DNA of 64,000 bases, taken from an uncultured Nitrospirales bacterium (GTDB taxonomy: Bacteria > Nitrospirota > Nitrospiria > Nitrospirales > UBA8639). The notes beneath the pieces are model-generated. The model saw only the letters and a list, made by a program, of their open reading frames with translations, was not told the DNA's origin and made no database searches. The position numbers and the translations under genes were made by a program. Location of the stretch: positions 1,769,001 through 1,833,000 of the forward strand of contig OY282373.1 in the NCBI GenBank assembly GCA_958295805.1, in the 5' to 3' direction. Shown in pieces: positions 29,074 through 38,418 of this stretch. The number at the start of each line of letters is the position of its first letter. Position 1 is the first letter of the stretch.

Positions 29074-29337
29074 ATGGACACCAAACTGAAAACCACACGG
29101 TACTTTCGTGAGCAAGTGCTTCGTAAGCGACCATACATAGAGCCGGATTGGTGCGCCCAGGTTGTCGCCGCGCCGCTACGCCGGCAAGTCCAGCCGGAGG
29201 GTCGCATTCGCTTTTGGGGCGAAGTGGTTCGTCCCGGCGAGACCACTTCGCGCGTTCTCCGGGTCGTGACGCTTGATGATGGTGAAACGGTTCACAACGC
29301 GTTCTTTGACCGAAGCTTTCGGAGGAGTAAGCCATGA
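29074..29337 (+). CDS. DUF4258-like small toxin candidate
   Basis: The 87-residue basic protein contains RYFREQVLRKRPYIEPDWC and HNAFFDRSF, a pattern like DUF4258-type small RNase-fold toxins. Its stop overlaps the start of a DUF2283 gene by 4 bp, the usual layout of such toxin-antitoxin pairs. The toxin role is inferred from size, charge and partner. Repeat L just upstream probably supplies the promoter. Confidence 0.6.
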   Translation: MDTKLKTTRYFREQVLRKRPYIEPDWCAQVVAAPLRRQVQPEGRIRFWGEVVRPGETTSRVLRVVTLDDGETVHNAFFDRSFRRSKP

Positions 29338-29549
29338 AACTTTACTACTACGGGGAAACCGACAGTCTCTACGTTGAACTCAAGGCGGGGCCGGGTGCGG
29401 AGACGCGAGAAGTGGTTGACGGACTCAACGTCGATCTTGACCTTCACGGCAACGTCGTTGGTTTCGACATTGACCATGCTTCCGAGCGTCTTGATCTTGC
29501 CACGCTGGAGACGGAGTCATTGCCGGTCACGTCCTACAAGGCCGGGTAA
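29334..29549 (+). CDS. DUF2283-family antitoxin candidate
   Basis: The 71-residue acidic protein shows the DUF2283 pattern: YYYGETDSLYVELK, then EVVDGLNVDLDLHGNVVGFD, with a beta-rich fold. DUF2283 proteins are commonly paired with DUF4258-type toxins. It is coupled to the upstream gene by an ATGA overlap and is followed by repeat T. Confidence 0.75.
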   Translation: MKLYYYGETDSLYVELKAGPGAETREVVDGLNVDLDLHGNVVGFDIDHASERLDLATLETESLPVTSYKAG

Positions 29550-29559
29550 ACGAGGCGTC

Positions 29560-29604
29560 GGAGCATTCAGATTCCCCTTATGACTCGAAACCCCAAGCAG
29601 CGCA
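29560..29604. repeat. Trailer repeat T, copy 2
   Basis: This is the second copy of T (offset 717, 42 of 45 matches). It runs into the nucleotidyltransferase gene. Confidence 0.9.
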
Positions 29605-29633
29605 TGGCAACCGACGCTTACCCTGGCACGAGC

Positions 29634-29924
29634 ATGACCAAACGACAAGTGCTTGGGCTGCTTCGTGCGCACCAATCAACGCTCGTGCAACGTTTCAGGA
29701 TTACCGCGCTCGCTCTCTTCGGCTCGTTTGCTCGGGATCAAGCGTCTGATGAAAGCGACATCGATATTCTGGTTCGCTTTGACGGCCCGACCACGTCCAG
29801 GAACTACTTCGGCGCTCAGTTCTACTTGGAAGACCTGATTGGCCGCCAAGTCGATCTGGTCACCGACAAGGCATTGCGTCCTGAACTGCGCCCCTACGTT
29901 GAGCAGGAGGCGATACATGTCTAA
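29634..29924 (+). CDS. MNT-type nucleotidyltransferase (MntA-like), no HEPN partner seen
   Basis: The protein has about 96 residues with the minimal nucleotidyltransferase signature FGSFARDQASDESDIDILV: Gly-Ser, then two Asp residues for metal binding. A third acidic position is likely in LIGRQVDLVT. MntA proteins are antitoxins that modify a HEPN RNase. Behind this gene there is only a 24-codon frame (from 29917) and no HEPN gene, so the toxin is missing or has been replaced by the methyltransferase gene. The start could instead be 29580, whose first codons lie in repeat T. Confidence 0.7.
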   Translation: MTKRQVLGLLRAHQSTLVQRFRITALALFGSFARDQASDESDIDILVRFDGPTTSRNYFGAQFYLEDLIGRQVDLVTDKALRPELRPYVEQEAIHV

Positions 29925-29992
29925 CAAAGCCCCTGCACTGTTACCGCGACTGCGGAACCTGCTGGGTTCGGCAGGCGAGGAAAGCGCCTGAA

Positions 29993-32878
29993 ATGCCAAA
30001 GCACACTTCACGCAAAAAGGTAGAGACCCTCACGCACGAAGAGGCGAAGCGCAAGAACATTCCGACGGCCGAATATCAGTCGGTGATGAAGGAAGACGAT
30101 CAAAACCCCGTCCGAGTTGCCTGTGAACGTCGAAACCGCGACCTTGACCCTCAACTTGTTTGGCGCGGAAAGGATGAACAGGACAGGGCGGACCTCGTGG
30201 TGCCGGCGCCGCCGCTGTTTATCCAGGAGAAGGTGCATCCGAAGGTGCTGATTGATGATTTAGTGGCCAGTAGCCGGTGGTCAGTGGCTAGTGGTCAGAA
30301 TGCTGATCACGGGTCACAAGCCACTGACCACTGGCCACAAACCAACCTGTTCGCCGATTTCAACGGCTTGCCGGACGGCAACGCCAAGACAGAGTTCTAC
30401 CGGCACGATGCCAACTGGTCGAACCGCATGATCCTCGGCGACAGTCTGCAAGTGATGGCGTCGCTGGCGAAACGGGAGAGGCTGCGCGGCAAGGTGCAGT
30501 GTATCTACGTCGACCCGCCCTACGGCATCAAGTTCAACTCCAACTTCCAGTGGTCCACCACCAGCCGCGACGTGAAGGACGGCAAGGCCGAGCACATTAC
30601 GCGGGAACCAGAGCAGGTGAAGGCGTTTCGGGACACGTGGCGGGACGGGATTCACTCGTACTTGACATATCTGCGGGACCGGCTGACCGTGGCGCGAGAT
30701 TTATTGACGGAGAGCGGCTCGGTGTTCGTGCAGATCGGCGACGAGAACGTGCATCGGATACGGGCGGTGATGGATGAGGTGTTTGGGGAGGAAAATTTCA
30801 TAAGTCTGATTTCTTTCAAGACATCAATCGGCTTAGGCTCTCAGCATTTGGACAATACCAGCAATTACTTGCTGTGGTACTGCAAGGATCTTGAGCGGGC
30901 GAAGTTCCGTTCTCTTTTCCGGCTTCTCGAACCATGGGAAGAAGGTGCGACACGCTACAAGATGCTTCGACTACCCGATCTGACGGAACGACGGGTAACA
31001 AACGACGAGTTGCGTGGATTGACGCCATTACCTCAAAGCTCTCGGCTGTTCAATGATCAGGGCTTTACGTCTCGGACAGGTTCTAATACGACCTTGTTTC
31101 CGGTGACATTCCAAGGAAAGTCTTACCGACCACCATCCGGTGGCTGGCGAACATCGGAAGGAGGAATGCAACGAGCAATTAAAGCCGACCGCGCACTGAA
31201 GACCGGTCAGAACATCCGTTTTAAGAAGTACTTCGATGATTTCGGAGCGCTTGGTTTAGACAACATGTGGGTAGACGTTTCCGGTGGAATTGCGAGCCGG
31301 GCAGACCCGAAGGTTTATGTAGTCCAGACATCAACCAAAATCGTAGAACGCTGCATCCTGATGACCACCGATCCCGGCGATCTCGTCCTAGACCCCACCT
31401 GCGGTTCCGGCACCGCCGCCTACGTCGCCGAGCAATGGGGCCGCCGCTGGATCACCATCGATACCTCCCGTGTCGCCTTGGCACTGGCCCGCGCCCGCGT
31501 CATGGGCGCCCGCTATCCCTATTACCTACTCGCCGACAGCTCGGAAGGGCAGCGGAAGGAAGCCGAACTCGCCGGCAAGGCACCGGCCGACACGCCCACC
31601 CACGGCAACATCCGCCAAGGCTTCATTTACGAGCGAGTGCCGCACGTCACACTCAAGTCCATTGCCAACAATACGGAAATCGACGTGATCTGGGAGAAGT
31701 TCCAGAAAACCCTCGAACCGCTCAGGGATAAACTTAATACGGCACTGAAGGAAAAATGGGAAGAATGGGAAATTCCTCGCAACGCCGACGACAAATGGTC
31801 GGCCAAGGCCAAGACCTTGCACGCGGAATGGTGGAAACAGCGCATCACCCGTCAGAAAGAAATCGACGCGTCCATCGCGGCCAAGGCCGATGACGAGTCC
31901 CTCTACGACAAACCCTACGAGGACAAAGGGAAAGTCCGCGTTGCCGGTCCCTTCACCGTTGAAAGCCTCTCGCCTCACCGCGTCCTGGGCGTGGATGAGG
32001 ACGACGAACTCATTGACGGCGTCGCGGACGAGCGACTCGGCTACGGCAAGCAGCAAGACTTCGCCGCCATGATCCTGGAACACCTCCGCACCGCGGGCGT
32101 CCAACAGGCACACAAGGACGACAAACTCACGTTCTCCACGCTCACCGCATGGCCTGGCGAGTACGTCTGCGCGGAAGGCCGGTTCGATAGTGGTCAGTGG
32201 CCAGCGACCAGTGACCAGAAGAAAAAGCCACAGGCCACTGACCACCGGACACTAGCCACTGAAAAGCGAGCCGCCGTTTTCATCGGCCCCGAGTTCGGCA
32301 CGGTCTCCCGCCCCGATCTGGTCGCCGCCGTGCGCGAGGCTGCCGAAGCCGGCTTCGACGTGCTGATTGCCTGCGCGTTCAACTACGATGCCCGCGCCTC
32401 GGAACTCAGCAATCTGGGCCGCATCCCCATCCTCAAGGCGCGCATGAACGCCGACCTGCACATGGCCGATGACCTTAAAAACACCGGCAAAGGCAACCTC
32501 TTCGTCATCTTCGGCGAACCGGATATTGAGATTCTCAACGCGGACGGTAATCACATCCAGGTCAAGATCAACGGCGTAGACGTATTCCACCCGAACACCG
32601 GCGAAGTGCGCAGCGACGGGCCCGACGGCATCGCCTGCTGGTTTATCGACACCGACTACAACGAAGAAAGCTTCTTCGTCCGCCACGCCTACTTCCTCGG
32701 CACAACTGATCCGTATCAGTCGCTCAAGACCACTCTCAAAGCCGAAATCAACCAGGAAGCCTGGGCCACGCTCCACGGCGACACGTCCCGCCCCTTCCCC
32801 AAACCCCCGTCCGGCCGCATCGCCGTCAAAGTCATCAACCACCTCGGCGATGAGGTCATGAAAGTGTTTCGAGTGTGA
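29993..32878 (+). CDS. Site-specific DNA methyltransferase (type III Mod-like, beta class)
   Basis: The 961-residue protein carries motif IV DPPYGIKFNSNF (about residue 173) before motif I DPTCGSGTAAYVAEQWG (about 466). This order defines beta-class N6-adenine or N4-cytosine methyltransferases. It should protect the host from the restriction subunit at 24299. Two short stretches, about residues 90-116 and 733-757, are translations of inserted palindromic repeats (P2, P3) and keep the frame. The last 25 codons (SGRIAVKVINHLGDEVMKVF) are repeated as non-genic DNA twice downstream. The long C-terminal part after the catalytic domain probably binds DNA or the partner. Confidence 0.9.
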   Translation: MPKHTSRKKVETLTHEEAKRKNIPTAEYQSVMKEDDQNPVRVACERRNRDLDPQLVWRGKDEQDRADLVVPAPPLFIQEKVHPKVLIDDLVASSRWSVASGQNADHGSQATDHWPQTNLFADFNGLPDGNAKTEFYRHDANWSNRMILGDSLQVMASLAKRERLRGKVQCIYVDPPYGIKFNSNFQWSTTSRDVKDGKAEHITREPEQVKAFRDTWRDGIHSYLTYLRDRLTVARDLLTESGSVFVQIGDENVHRIRAVMDEVFGEENFISLISFKTSIGLGSQHLDNTSNYLLWYCKDLERAKFRSLFRLLEPWEEGATRYKMLRLPDLTERRVTNDELRGLTPLPQSSRLFNDQGFTSRTGSNTTLFPVTFQGKSYRPPSGGWRTSEGGMQRAIKADRALKTGQNIRFKKYFDDFGALGLDNMWVDVSGGIASRADPKVYVVQTSTKIVERCILMTTDPGDLVLDPTCGSGTAAYVAEQWGRRWITIDTSRVALALARARVMGARYPYYLLADSSEGQRKEAELAGKAPADTPTHGNIRQGFIYERVPHVTLKSIANNTEIDVIWEKFQKTLEPLRDKLNTALKEKWEEWEIPRNADDKWSAKAKTLHAEWWKQRITRQKEIDASIAAKADDESLYDKPYEDKGKVRVAGPFTVESLSPHRVLGVDEDDELIDGVADERLGYGKQQDFAAMILEHLRTAGVQQAHKDDKLTFSTLTAWPGEYVCAEGRFDSGQWPATSDQKKKPQATDHRTLATEKRAAVFIGPEFGTVSRPDLVAAVREAAEAGFDVLIACAFNYDARASELSNLGRIPILKARMNADLHMADDLKNTGKGNLFVIFGEPDIEILNADGNHIQVKINGVDVFHPNTGEVRSDGPDGIACWFIDTDYNEESFFVRHAYFLGTTDPYQSLKTTLKAEINQEAWATLHGDTSRPFPKPPSGRIAVKVINHLGDEVMKVFRV
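30262..30339. repeat. Palindromic repeat element P2, in frame inside mod
   Basis: The element runs from GTGGCCAGTAGCCGGTGGTC to CACTGACCACTGGCCAC, and its two halves are complementary. Its length, near 78 bp, keeps the reading frame. It is translated as a low-complexity segment containing WSVASGQ and QATDHWPQ. Confidence 0.8.
32189..32261. repeat. Palindromic repeat element P3, in frame inside mod
   Basis: The left half GTGGTCAGTGGCC is complementary to GGCCACTGACCAC on the right. The translated segment (SGQWPATSDQ, QATDHRTLATE) shares words with P2. The frame is kept through it. Confidence 0.8.
32804..32878. repeat. mod 3'-end repeat R1 (functional copy)
   Basis: These are the last 75 bp of the methyltransferase gene including its stop codon. 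They recur at 36706-36780 with only two mismatches. The last 51 bp recur at 38909-38959 with six. Confidence 0.95.
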
Positions 32879-32883
32879 GGTAG

Positions 32884-35800
32884 ATGACTCGTTACCTTTC
32901 CGACCAAAGCCATATTGATCGAGTCAGCGAAGCACTCTGGCAGCGTTCAGGCGGTGCATCCGTTATGGTTGGGAGCGGTTTCAGTAGAAACGCCTTAAAA
33001 TCTCGGCCTGATGCCGACGGTCCTCCGACGTGGCGTGCGATGGCGAAAGCAATATCCGATAAGCTCTATCTACAAAGTGATGGCCGTAATGCACCTGTAG
33101 AAACAGATATAACAAGTGATTTGTTAAAGCAGGCACAAGAATATGAGGCTGCATTCGGACGTAGCGATCTGAATCGCTTCATCCAAAACCTGATTCGGGA
33201 CGACGATTTCAAGCCTGGAGACCTACACACACGGTTACTGCGGCTTCCCTGGCGGGATGTCTTCACAACCAATTGGGACACGCTTTTGGAACGGACGCGT
33301 TCTTTTGTAGCCGATCGCGCCTACAGCATTGTAAGAAACATGGACGAAATTTCCTTAGCGGTCCAGCCCCGTGTCGTGAAACTTCACGGATCGCTTCCCG
33401 CACATTTCCCACTGATCTTCACGGAAGAGGATTACCGAACGTATCCAAGGAAATTTGCTCCATTTGTGAACACCGTTCGGCAAGCAATGATGGAAACGGT
33501 ATTCTGTTTGATCGGTTTCTCAAGTGATGATCCAAATTTCCTGCAATGGTCGGGATGGGTTCGTGACAATCTGGGCGAATCGGCACCAAAAATATATCTG
33601 GCCGGATGGCTGAATTTATCACCTCACCGGCGCAAGATGCTCGAAGACCGCAACATTGTTCCTATTGATCTTGCTCGTCATCCGAAAGCTGGCAAATGGC
33701 CGGAACACCAACGACACCAATACGCAACCGAGTGGATTTTGCACTCATTGGAGCGGGGGCGCCCATATGAAGTCTCAGAGTGGCCTTCTCGATCAGATCG
33801 ACGACTTTCACCAATACCGGAAGAACTGCAACCCGTTAAAGAAATTGTTCCCGATGAACCGAAAGAGGAGCCATCGTTTAGAAACGAGTCAAGCAACCTG
33901 TCAGAACAAGTGAAGGAATGCCTCGAAACCTGGGCACATAACAGGAGAATCTATCCAGGTTGGTTGGTTGTACCCACAAGTACGCAATATTTAATGAGTT
34001 GGCATACCGGTCAATGGGAATCACCGATTCTAAGTGAACTTCCCGGCTTTACCTCATTAGAACGCCTCAAAGCCATTAGAGAGTTGGTATGGCGCCGAGA
34101 AGTCATGCTGGAGTTGGTCTCTAACGAACTTGAAAACTTCGCACAAGAAGTCTTGGAAGAGATAGATTGTGAAGCCCGAACAATCAAGGGTATTGCTGAT
34201 ACAAGCGTTGACTGGACGAACGTTCGGGAAGCATGGCGAACTGTCGCGCTTGCACTTGTGACTGTCGCACGATTTCGCTTTGATGAAGACGTGTTTGAAA
34301 AACGAATTGCAGCACTATCACCTTTCCGTGACGATCATCCCGACCTTACTCAGCGAATACATCACGAGCGTTGTCTCTGGTCGGTTTATTCGCTTGATTT
34401 CGAGAAACTGGAAAACTTGCTCAAGGATTGGCAAACTGAAAGCTGCGATCCAGTCTGGATGTTGCGAAAAGCCGCCATCCTCGTCGAAATGAACCGAACT
34501 GAGGATGCAAGTGGATTACTCAACCACGCGCTTTCATCTATCCGCGAAATTCCCAGAGACGAATGCAGTGTAGCCGGTCCTTCGCGTGAAGGCTGGGCAC
34601 TGTGGATGGCTTTAGCGTTCGAACTAGAACGGGAGAACCCAGTTCAAAACCGTATTGATGCACTTCCAGCCTTTAGAAGAAGGGGGCGCGAGTTGGCGTC
34701 TCTAAAGTGCGACGCCTTTGTAGAGAAGCATAATTATGCCCAAGAAATAAGGGGCAACAGTGACAAAAAAGAAAAACTACCTTTCGATCTAGGCCATCGG
34801 TACGGACCTTCTTTTCGCATAACGAACGAAGAACGTGATCGACAGGTTGCAGCTTACCGAGCAATCCGTCTCTCTGAAGTAGCCGGATTACCTCCATCCG
34901 CCAACGATCTTGTTTTAGCTTCTGGCATTTTGGATCTCGCCGCAGACAAACTGTTTATGGTGGATCCAGAAATGGCGGTCCTTTTGTCTCTCCGATTTTC
35001 GCATAGCGGCGAAGACCTCACACTCACTCGTGTTCTTTCGCGCACTCAAGTAGCTTCTATGCCAGGAGATTCGGTAAGGAGACTTGTACAAGCCTGTAAC
35101 AATGCCATCGAATATGCACTACCTCGGATCGCAGGTGGACGCCAGCATGCCATATTCTGGATTGAACGATTGCGCGTTGCCTTAGAAGCATTATCTCGAC
35201 TTGTCCTCCGGTCCGATCCTGAGATAGCAGAAGCCGTTTTCAATAAAGCACTTGAATATTACCGGAATGACCACGTAGTTGATGACTGGTGGCTAGAAGA
35301 ACCTATCCGACACATTCTAAAACGTTCATGGGAAACCTTATCCAAAGATCGCCAAACCAGCCGTGTCCTTGATCTTTTGAGTGCGCCAATTGTTGGCATG
35401 AATGGATTTACTGCCTCGTCTGAACGCTACCCAGAACCTGGAGAGTTGATACGAGACGAATTGTCTCTCCCTACCCGCACTCCGGACAACGAAAACCGCT
35501 GGCAAGAAATTGTCAGTCTGCTAATACGTGGTTTGAACACTGGTGGTGAAGCACGCAAACGAGCATCAATTAGAATAATCGAGATAGCCATAAAAGGACT
35601 GCTGTCGGATACCGAGACATCGCAAGTCGCTCAAGCACTTTGGAGTAGGGATCATACCGAACCCAACGATCTGCCGGGTGGGACTGATCTCTATGAATGG
35701 GTCTTCTTTCTGTTGCCAGAGCCGAAGCCGGGCCTTGCAGAACAGCGTTTCCGTCGCAAATGGCTTGACGTTGACAAAGTCCATCAAAGGAATAGAGCCG

Positions 35801-36687
35801 ATTTGGATGAACTTCTCTGGCAGATCGGTTATGCAATCTCTGAATTAAATGCGCACCAACAATCACTGACGTTTTCGGATAGAGAACAGAATTATCTTGC
35901 GGATATCGTAGGACAATGGGCTGAATCTCCACTGTTGCCTAAAACAACGTTCCTTCTCGACCATCAGGATGTTGATCGTGTTCATCAAGCTATCTTCGGC
36001 CTAAAGTCCATCCTCTTGAAAGTGTCGATTCCAGAAGCCACAGCCACAAAACTCTACGAAAAAATTCAGAACCTAAAAGGGTCCGACACTCCAGGATTGG
36101 AACTTATCGCCGGCATTGTTAGGGCATTGCCCTATCGTTTTGGTGAAATCGCTTTGCTGACGAGAACGGAATTGGCATCTGATAATAGTGCCTCGGCTGA
36201 GAAAGCTGCATGGGGATTGCACTTTTGGTTAAAGGCCGCATCCGACTCAACGCCTGAACTCCGTCCTCCGCCAGAGGATTTGGTTCGTGAAATTGCCATC
36301 ATAATTGCTACGCGAAGAAAAACAGTTCTCTTCGAGGCATTACAGATCGCAAAGTGGGTGTTTGCGGAAGGAAGCGAAGCTCAGAGAGAAGTCATCAGCC
36401 AGTTGACAATACAGGGGCTCGGTTACCTGATTGAGGAACTGCGATACGACAGGAAGTACGATCAGGACGAGGACTTCGACGTACCGCTTCTGCGTTGGGG
36501 CTGCATCCATCTTGCTTTGGCAATGGCGGAGCATGGCTATGACAACGATCCGACTGTTGCTCGCTGGCTGGAAATTTCCAAAGAAGACCCGCTCCCAGAA
36601 GTTCGACACGCGAAGCATCCCACTTTCACTCGCCAGCGTGAGGAAAAGGACGGCACTGACGAGGAGACAACTTCCCAAATCGAGTAG
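32884..36687 (+). CDS. Large SIR2-domain defence protein
   Basis: The 1267-residue protein has an N-terminal SIR2 domain with the NAD-binding step GSGFSRNA (residues 30-37), FTTNWDTLLE (127-136), VKLHGS with the catalytic His at 168, and IGFSSDDPNF (210-219). The remaining 1000 residues are helical without a motif I recognise and may sense phage. SIR2 proteins of this architecture deplete NAD+ during phage infection (Dsr/Thoeris-like families); its exact family is not clear. Its base composition is more AT-rich than the mod gene. It starts 6 bp behind mod and is followed by a duplicated mod end, so it is an inserted passenger. Confidence 0.8.
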   Translation: MTRYLSDQSHIDRVSEALWQRSGGASVMVGSGFSRNALKSRPDADGPPTWRAMAKAISDKLYLQSDGRNAPVETDITSDLLKQAQEYEAAFGRSDLNRFIQNLIRDDDFKPGDLHTRLLRLPWRDVFTTNWDTLLERTRSFVADRAYSIVRNMDEISLAVQPRVVKLHGSLPAHFPLIFTEEDYRTYPRKFAPFVNTVRQAMMETVFCLIGFSSDDPNFLQWSGWVRDNLGESAPKIYLAGWLNLSPHRRKMLEDRNIVPIDLARHPKAGKWPEHQRHQYATEWILHSLERGRPYEVSEWPSRSDRRLSPIPEELQPVKEIVPDEPKEEPSFRNESSNLSEQVKECLETWAHNRRIYPGWLVVPTSTQYLMSWHTGQWESPILSELPGFTSLERLKAIRELVWRREVMLELVSNELENFAQEVLEEIDCEARTIKGIADTSVDWTNVREAWRTVALALVTVARFRFDEDVFEKRIAALSPFRDDHPDLTQRIHHERCLWSVYSLDFEKLENLLKDWQTESCDPVWMLRKAAILVEMNRTEDASGLLNHALSSIREIPRDECSVAGPSREGWALWMALAFELERENPVQNRIDALPAFRRRGRELASLKCDAFVEKHNYAQEIRGNSDKKEKLPFDLGHRYGPSFRITNEERDRQVAAYRAIRLSEVAGLPPSANDLVLASGILDLAADKLFMVDPEMAVLLSLRFSHSGEDLTLTRVLSRTQVASMPGDSVRRLVQACNNAIEYALPRIAGGRQHAIFWIERLRVALEALSRLVLRSDPEIAEAVFNKALEYYRNDHVVDDWWLEEPIRHILKRSWETLSKDRQTSRVLDLLSAPIVGMNGFTASSERYPEPGELIRDELSLPTRTPDNENRWQEIVSLLIRGLNTGGEARKRASIRIIEIAIKGLLSDTETSQVAQALWSRDHTEPNDLPGGTDLYEWVFFLLPEPKPGLAEQRFRRKWLDVDKVHQRNRADLDELLWQIGYAISELNAHQQSLTFSDREQNYLADIVGQWAESPLLPKTTFLLDHQDVDRVHQAIFGLKSILLKVSIPEATATKLYEKIQNLKGSDTPGLELIAGIVRALPYRFGEIALLTRTELASDNSASAEKAAWGLHFWLKAASDSTPELRPPPEDLVREIAIIIATRRKTVLFEALQIAKWVFAEGSEAQREVISQLTIQGLGYLIEELRYDRKYDQDEDFDVPLLRWGCIHLALAMAEHGYDNDPTVARWLEISKEDPLPEVRHAKHPTFTRQREEKDGTDEETTSQIE

Positions 36688-36705
36688 CTGTTTTGGCTAT
36701 CCAAC

Positions 36706-36780
36706 CCCCCGTCCGGCCGCATCGCCGTCAAAGTCATCAACCACCTCGGCGATGAGGTGATGAAAGTGTTTCGGGTGTGA
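36706..36780. repeat. mod 3'-end repeat R2
   Basis: This copy of the last 75 bp of mod differs at two bases and stands behind the SIR2 gene. The reading frame of the copied tail, including the stop, is intact but has no gene in front of it. Confidence 0.95.
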
Positions 36781-36828
36781 TTGACGAGGAACCGTCTCTA
36801 CGTCATCTTCAGGTAAGGAGTCTATCCA

Positions 36829-38418
36829 ATGCGAAAAGGAAGTCCTGAGAATCGCACGATCTCGAATACACCAGCGAGTAAGACGAACGTTCGATTTGAA
36901 GTCACGAACTTCGGTCCCATCAAGAGCGGTGCCATAGATTTGCGCCCGCTGACGGTGTTCGTCGGCCCAAGTAATACCGGAAAGACCTACTTCGCCGTTC
37001 TGATCTATGCGTTGCATCGAATTCTGAATGGCTTTCCTCGGCTCCCCGTCATGCACTATTCTCGTTACCATCATCGATTGCTTTTCGAATTGGGAAAGCC
37101 GTCAAGGATGGATAGTGCCATACAGGATGAGGAATTACAGATTCTTCTCACAAAATTGGATGCTGACGGGAGGGATCTCAGACTATCGGATTTTCCTAAA
37201 AGTGTGCGTAAGGCAATCACAATGTTTCTTGAGCACCCTGAGTTGTTACAGAATGATATAGAAGAAGAAATCATACGCTGCTTCGACATCGACTCCGTCT
37301 CCCATCTAACTCGCTTGTCTGAAAATCCGAATAAGACGAATGTTTCTATGGTCGTCAGTGAAGAAGATCAGGACCTCTGGCGATTCCACATGAATCTATC
37401 CGAATCAGGGATCAGTGCTGATGGCCAAGTTGAGGATATCGTTCTTTTCCCAAAAGGATGGAGGGACGCGAAGCGTATCCACGCGAGTATTCTCCGGTTA
37501 CGGAGCATGATGGATAGCGCACTTGGGTCTACACGAAGCCGACCGCCTGGTTGGCCTCTATTCGAAGAATTCGTTGAGGGGTTACTGTCTATGATCACCA
37601 GCACGAGAAGAGTGAAACCCGTTGAGACCTATTACCTGCCGGCTGCTAGAAGCGGCATTATGCAAAGCCACCGCGTCATCGCGAGTTCTCTTGTCAAACG
37701 TTCTACTCGCGCTGGTCTGGAACGCTTTCCGGAACTGCCGACGTTTTCAGGCGTAATAGCCGATTTCATGCAGAGACTCATACTTTATCGAGAAAACAGA
37801 CCGGACAATAGGTCGATGAACGCGCTCGCCGACCAATTGGAGCGCGAGGCGCTTGCCGGAAAAATACGTACCAAGAGGCCATCACCGGGAGGGTATCCGG
37901 AATTCGTGTACCGCCCACGGAATATCAAGCAAGACATCCGTTTGGCCCGTGCCTCGTCCATGGTGTCCGAACTCGCGCCCGTCGTCCTGTTCCTCCGCGG
38001 GGCCATCGGCCGGGGTGATACATTCATCATTGAAGAGCCTGAAGCCCATCTGCATCCCGCTGCCCAGACCCAGATGGCCGCGACGCTGGCTCGCATGGTC
38101 CGCGCCGGGGTCCGCGTCGTGGTCACAACGCACAGCGATTGGCTGCTCAAGGAAATCGGGAACCTGATGCGGGAGGGAGCGTTGGGAGAACAGATCGATC
38201 AACCCCCAAGAAAGGAAGAACTTCCGAGTTCGCTCCGTCCCAGCGAAGTAGGAATCTGGTTGTTCCGCAAGGATGGAGCGGCTTCAGGATCGACGGTGGA
38301 GGAGATTCCTTTCGATCGCAGCGAAGGCATCGAACCCCAGGATTACGAAGAGGTTGCCGAAGAACTTTACAACCGTTCAGCGGACCTGCAGAACAGACTT
38401 GAGGAAACAACAAGATGA
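36829..38418 (+). CDS. AAA/ABC-type ATPase (OLD-like), effector ATPase of a two-gene defence module
   Basis: The 529-residue protein has Walker A VGPSNTGKTYF (residues 45-55) close to the N-terminus, a long helical middle, and the late Walker B IIEEPEAHLHP (about 399-410) followed by VVVTTHSDWLLKEI with the switch His. This is the split ABC-type layout of OLD/RecF-like ATPases used in many phage-defence systems. No TOPRIM nuclease domain is attached. The nuclease function probably comes from the coupled next gene, whose start overlaps its stop (ATGA). An RBS (GTAAGGAG) lies upstream. Confidence 0.8.
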   Translation: MRKGSPENRTISNTPASKTNVRFEVTNFGPIKSGAIDLRPLTVFVGPSNTGKTYFAVLIYALHRILNGFPRLPVMHYSRYHHRLLFELGKPSRMDSAIQDEELQILLTKLDADGRDLRLSDFPKSVRKAITMFLEHPELLQNDIEEEIIRCFDIDSVSHLTRLSENPNKTNVSMVVSEEDQDLWRFHMNLSESGISADGQVEDIVLFPKGWRDAKRIHASILRLRSMMDSALGSTRSRPPGWPLFEEFVEGLLSMITSTRRVKPVETYYLPAARSGIMQSHRVIASSLVKRSTRAGLERFPELPTFSGVIADFMQRLILYRENRPDNRSMNALADQLEREALAGKIRTKRPSPGGYPEFVYRPRNIKQDIRLARASSMVSELAPVVLFLRGAIGRGDTFIIEEPEAHLHPAAQTQMAATLARMVRAGVRVVVTTHSDWLLKEIGNLMREGALGEQIDQPPRKEELPSSLRPSEVGIWLFRKDGAASGSTVEEIPFDRSEGIEPQDYEEVAEELYNRSADLQNRLEETTR

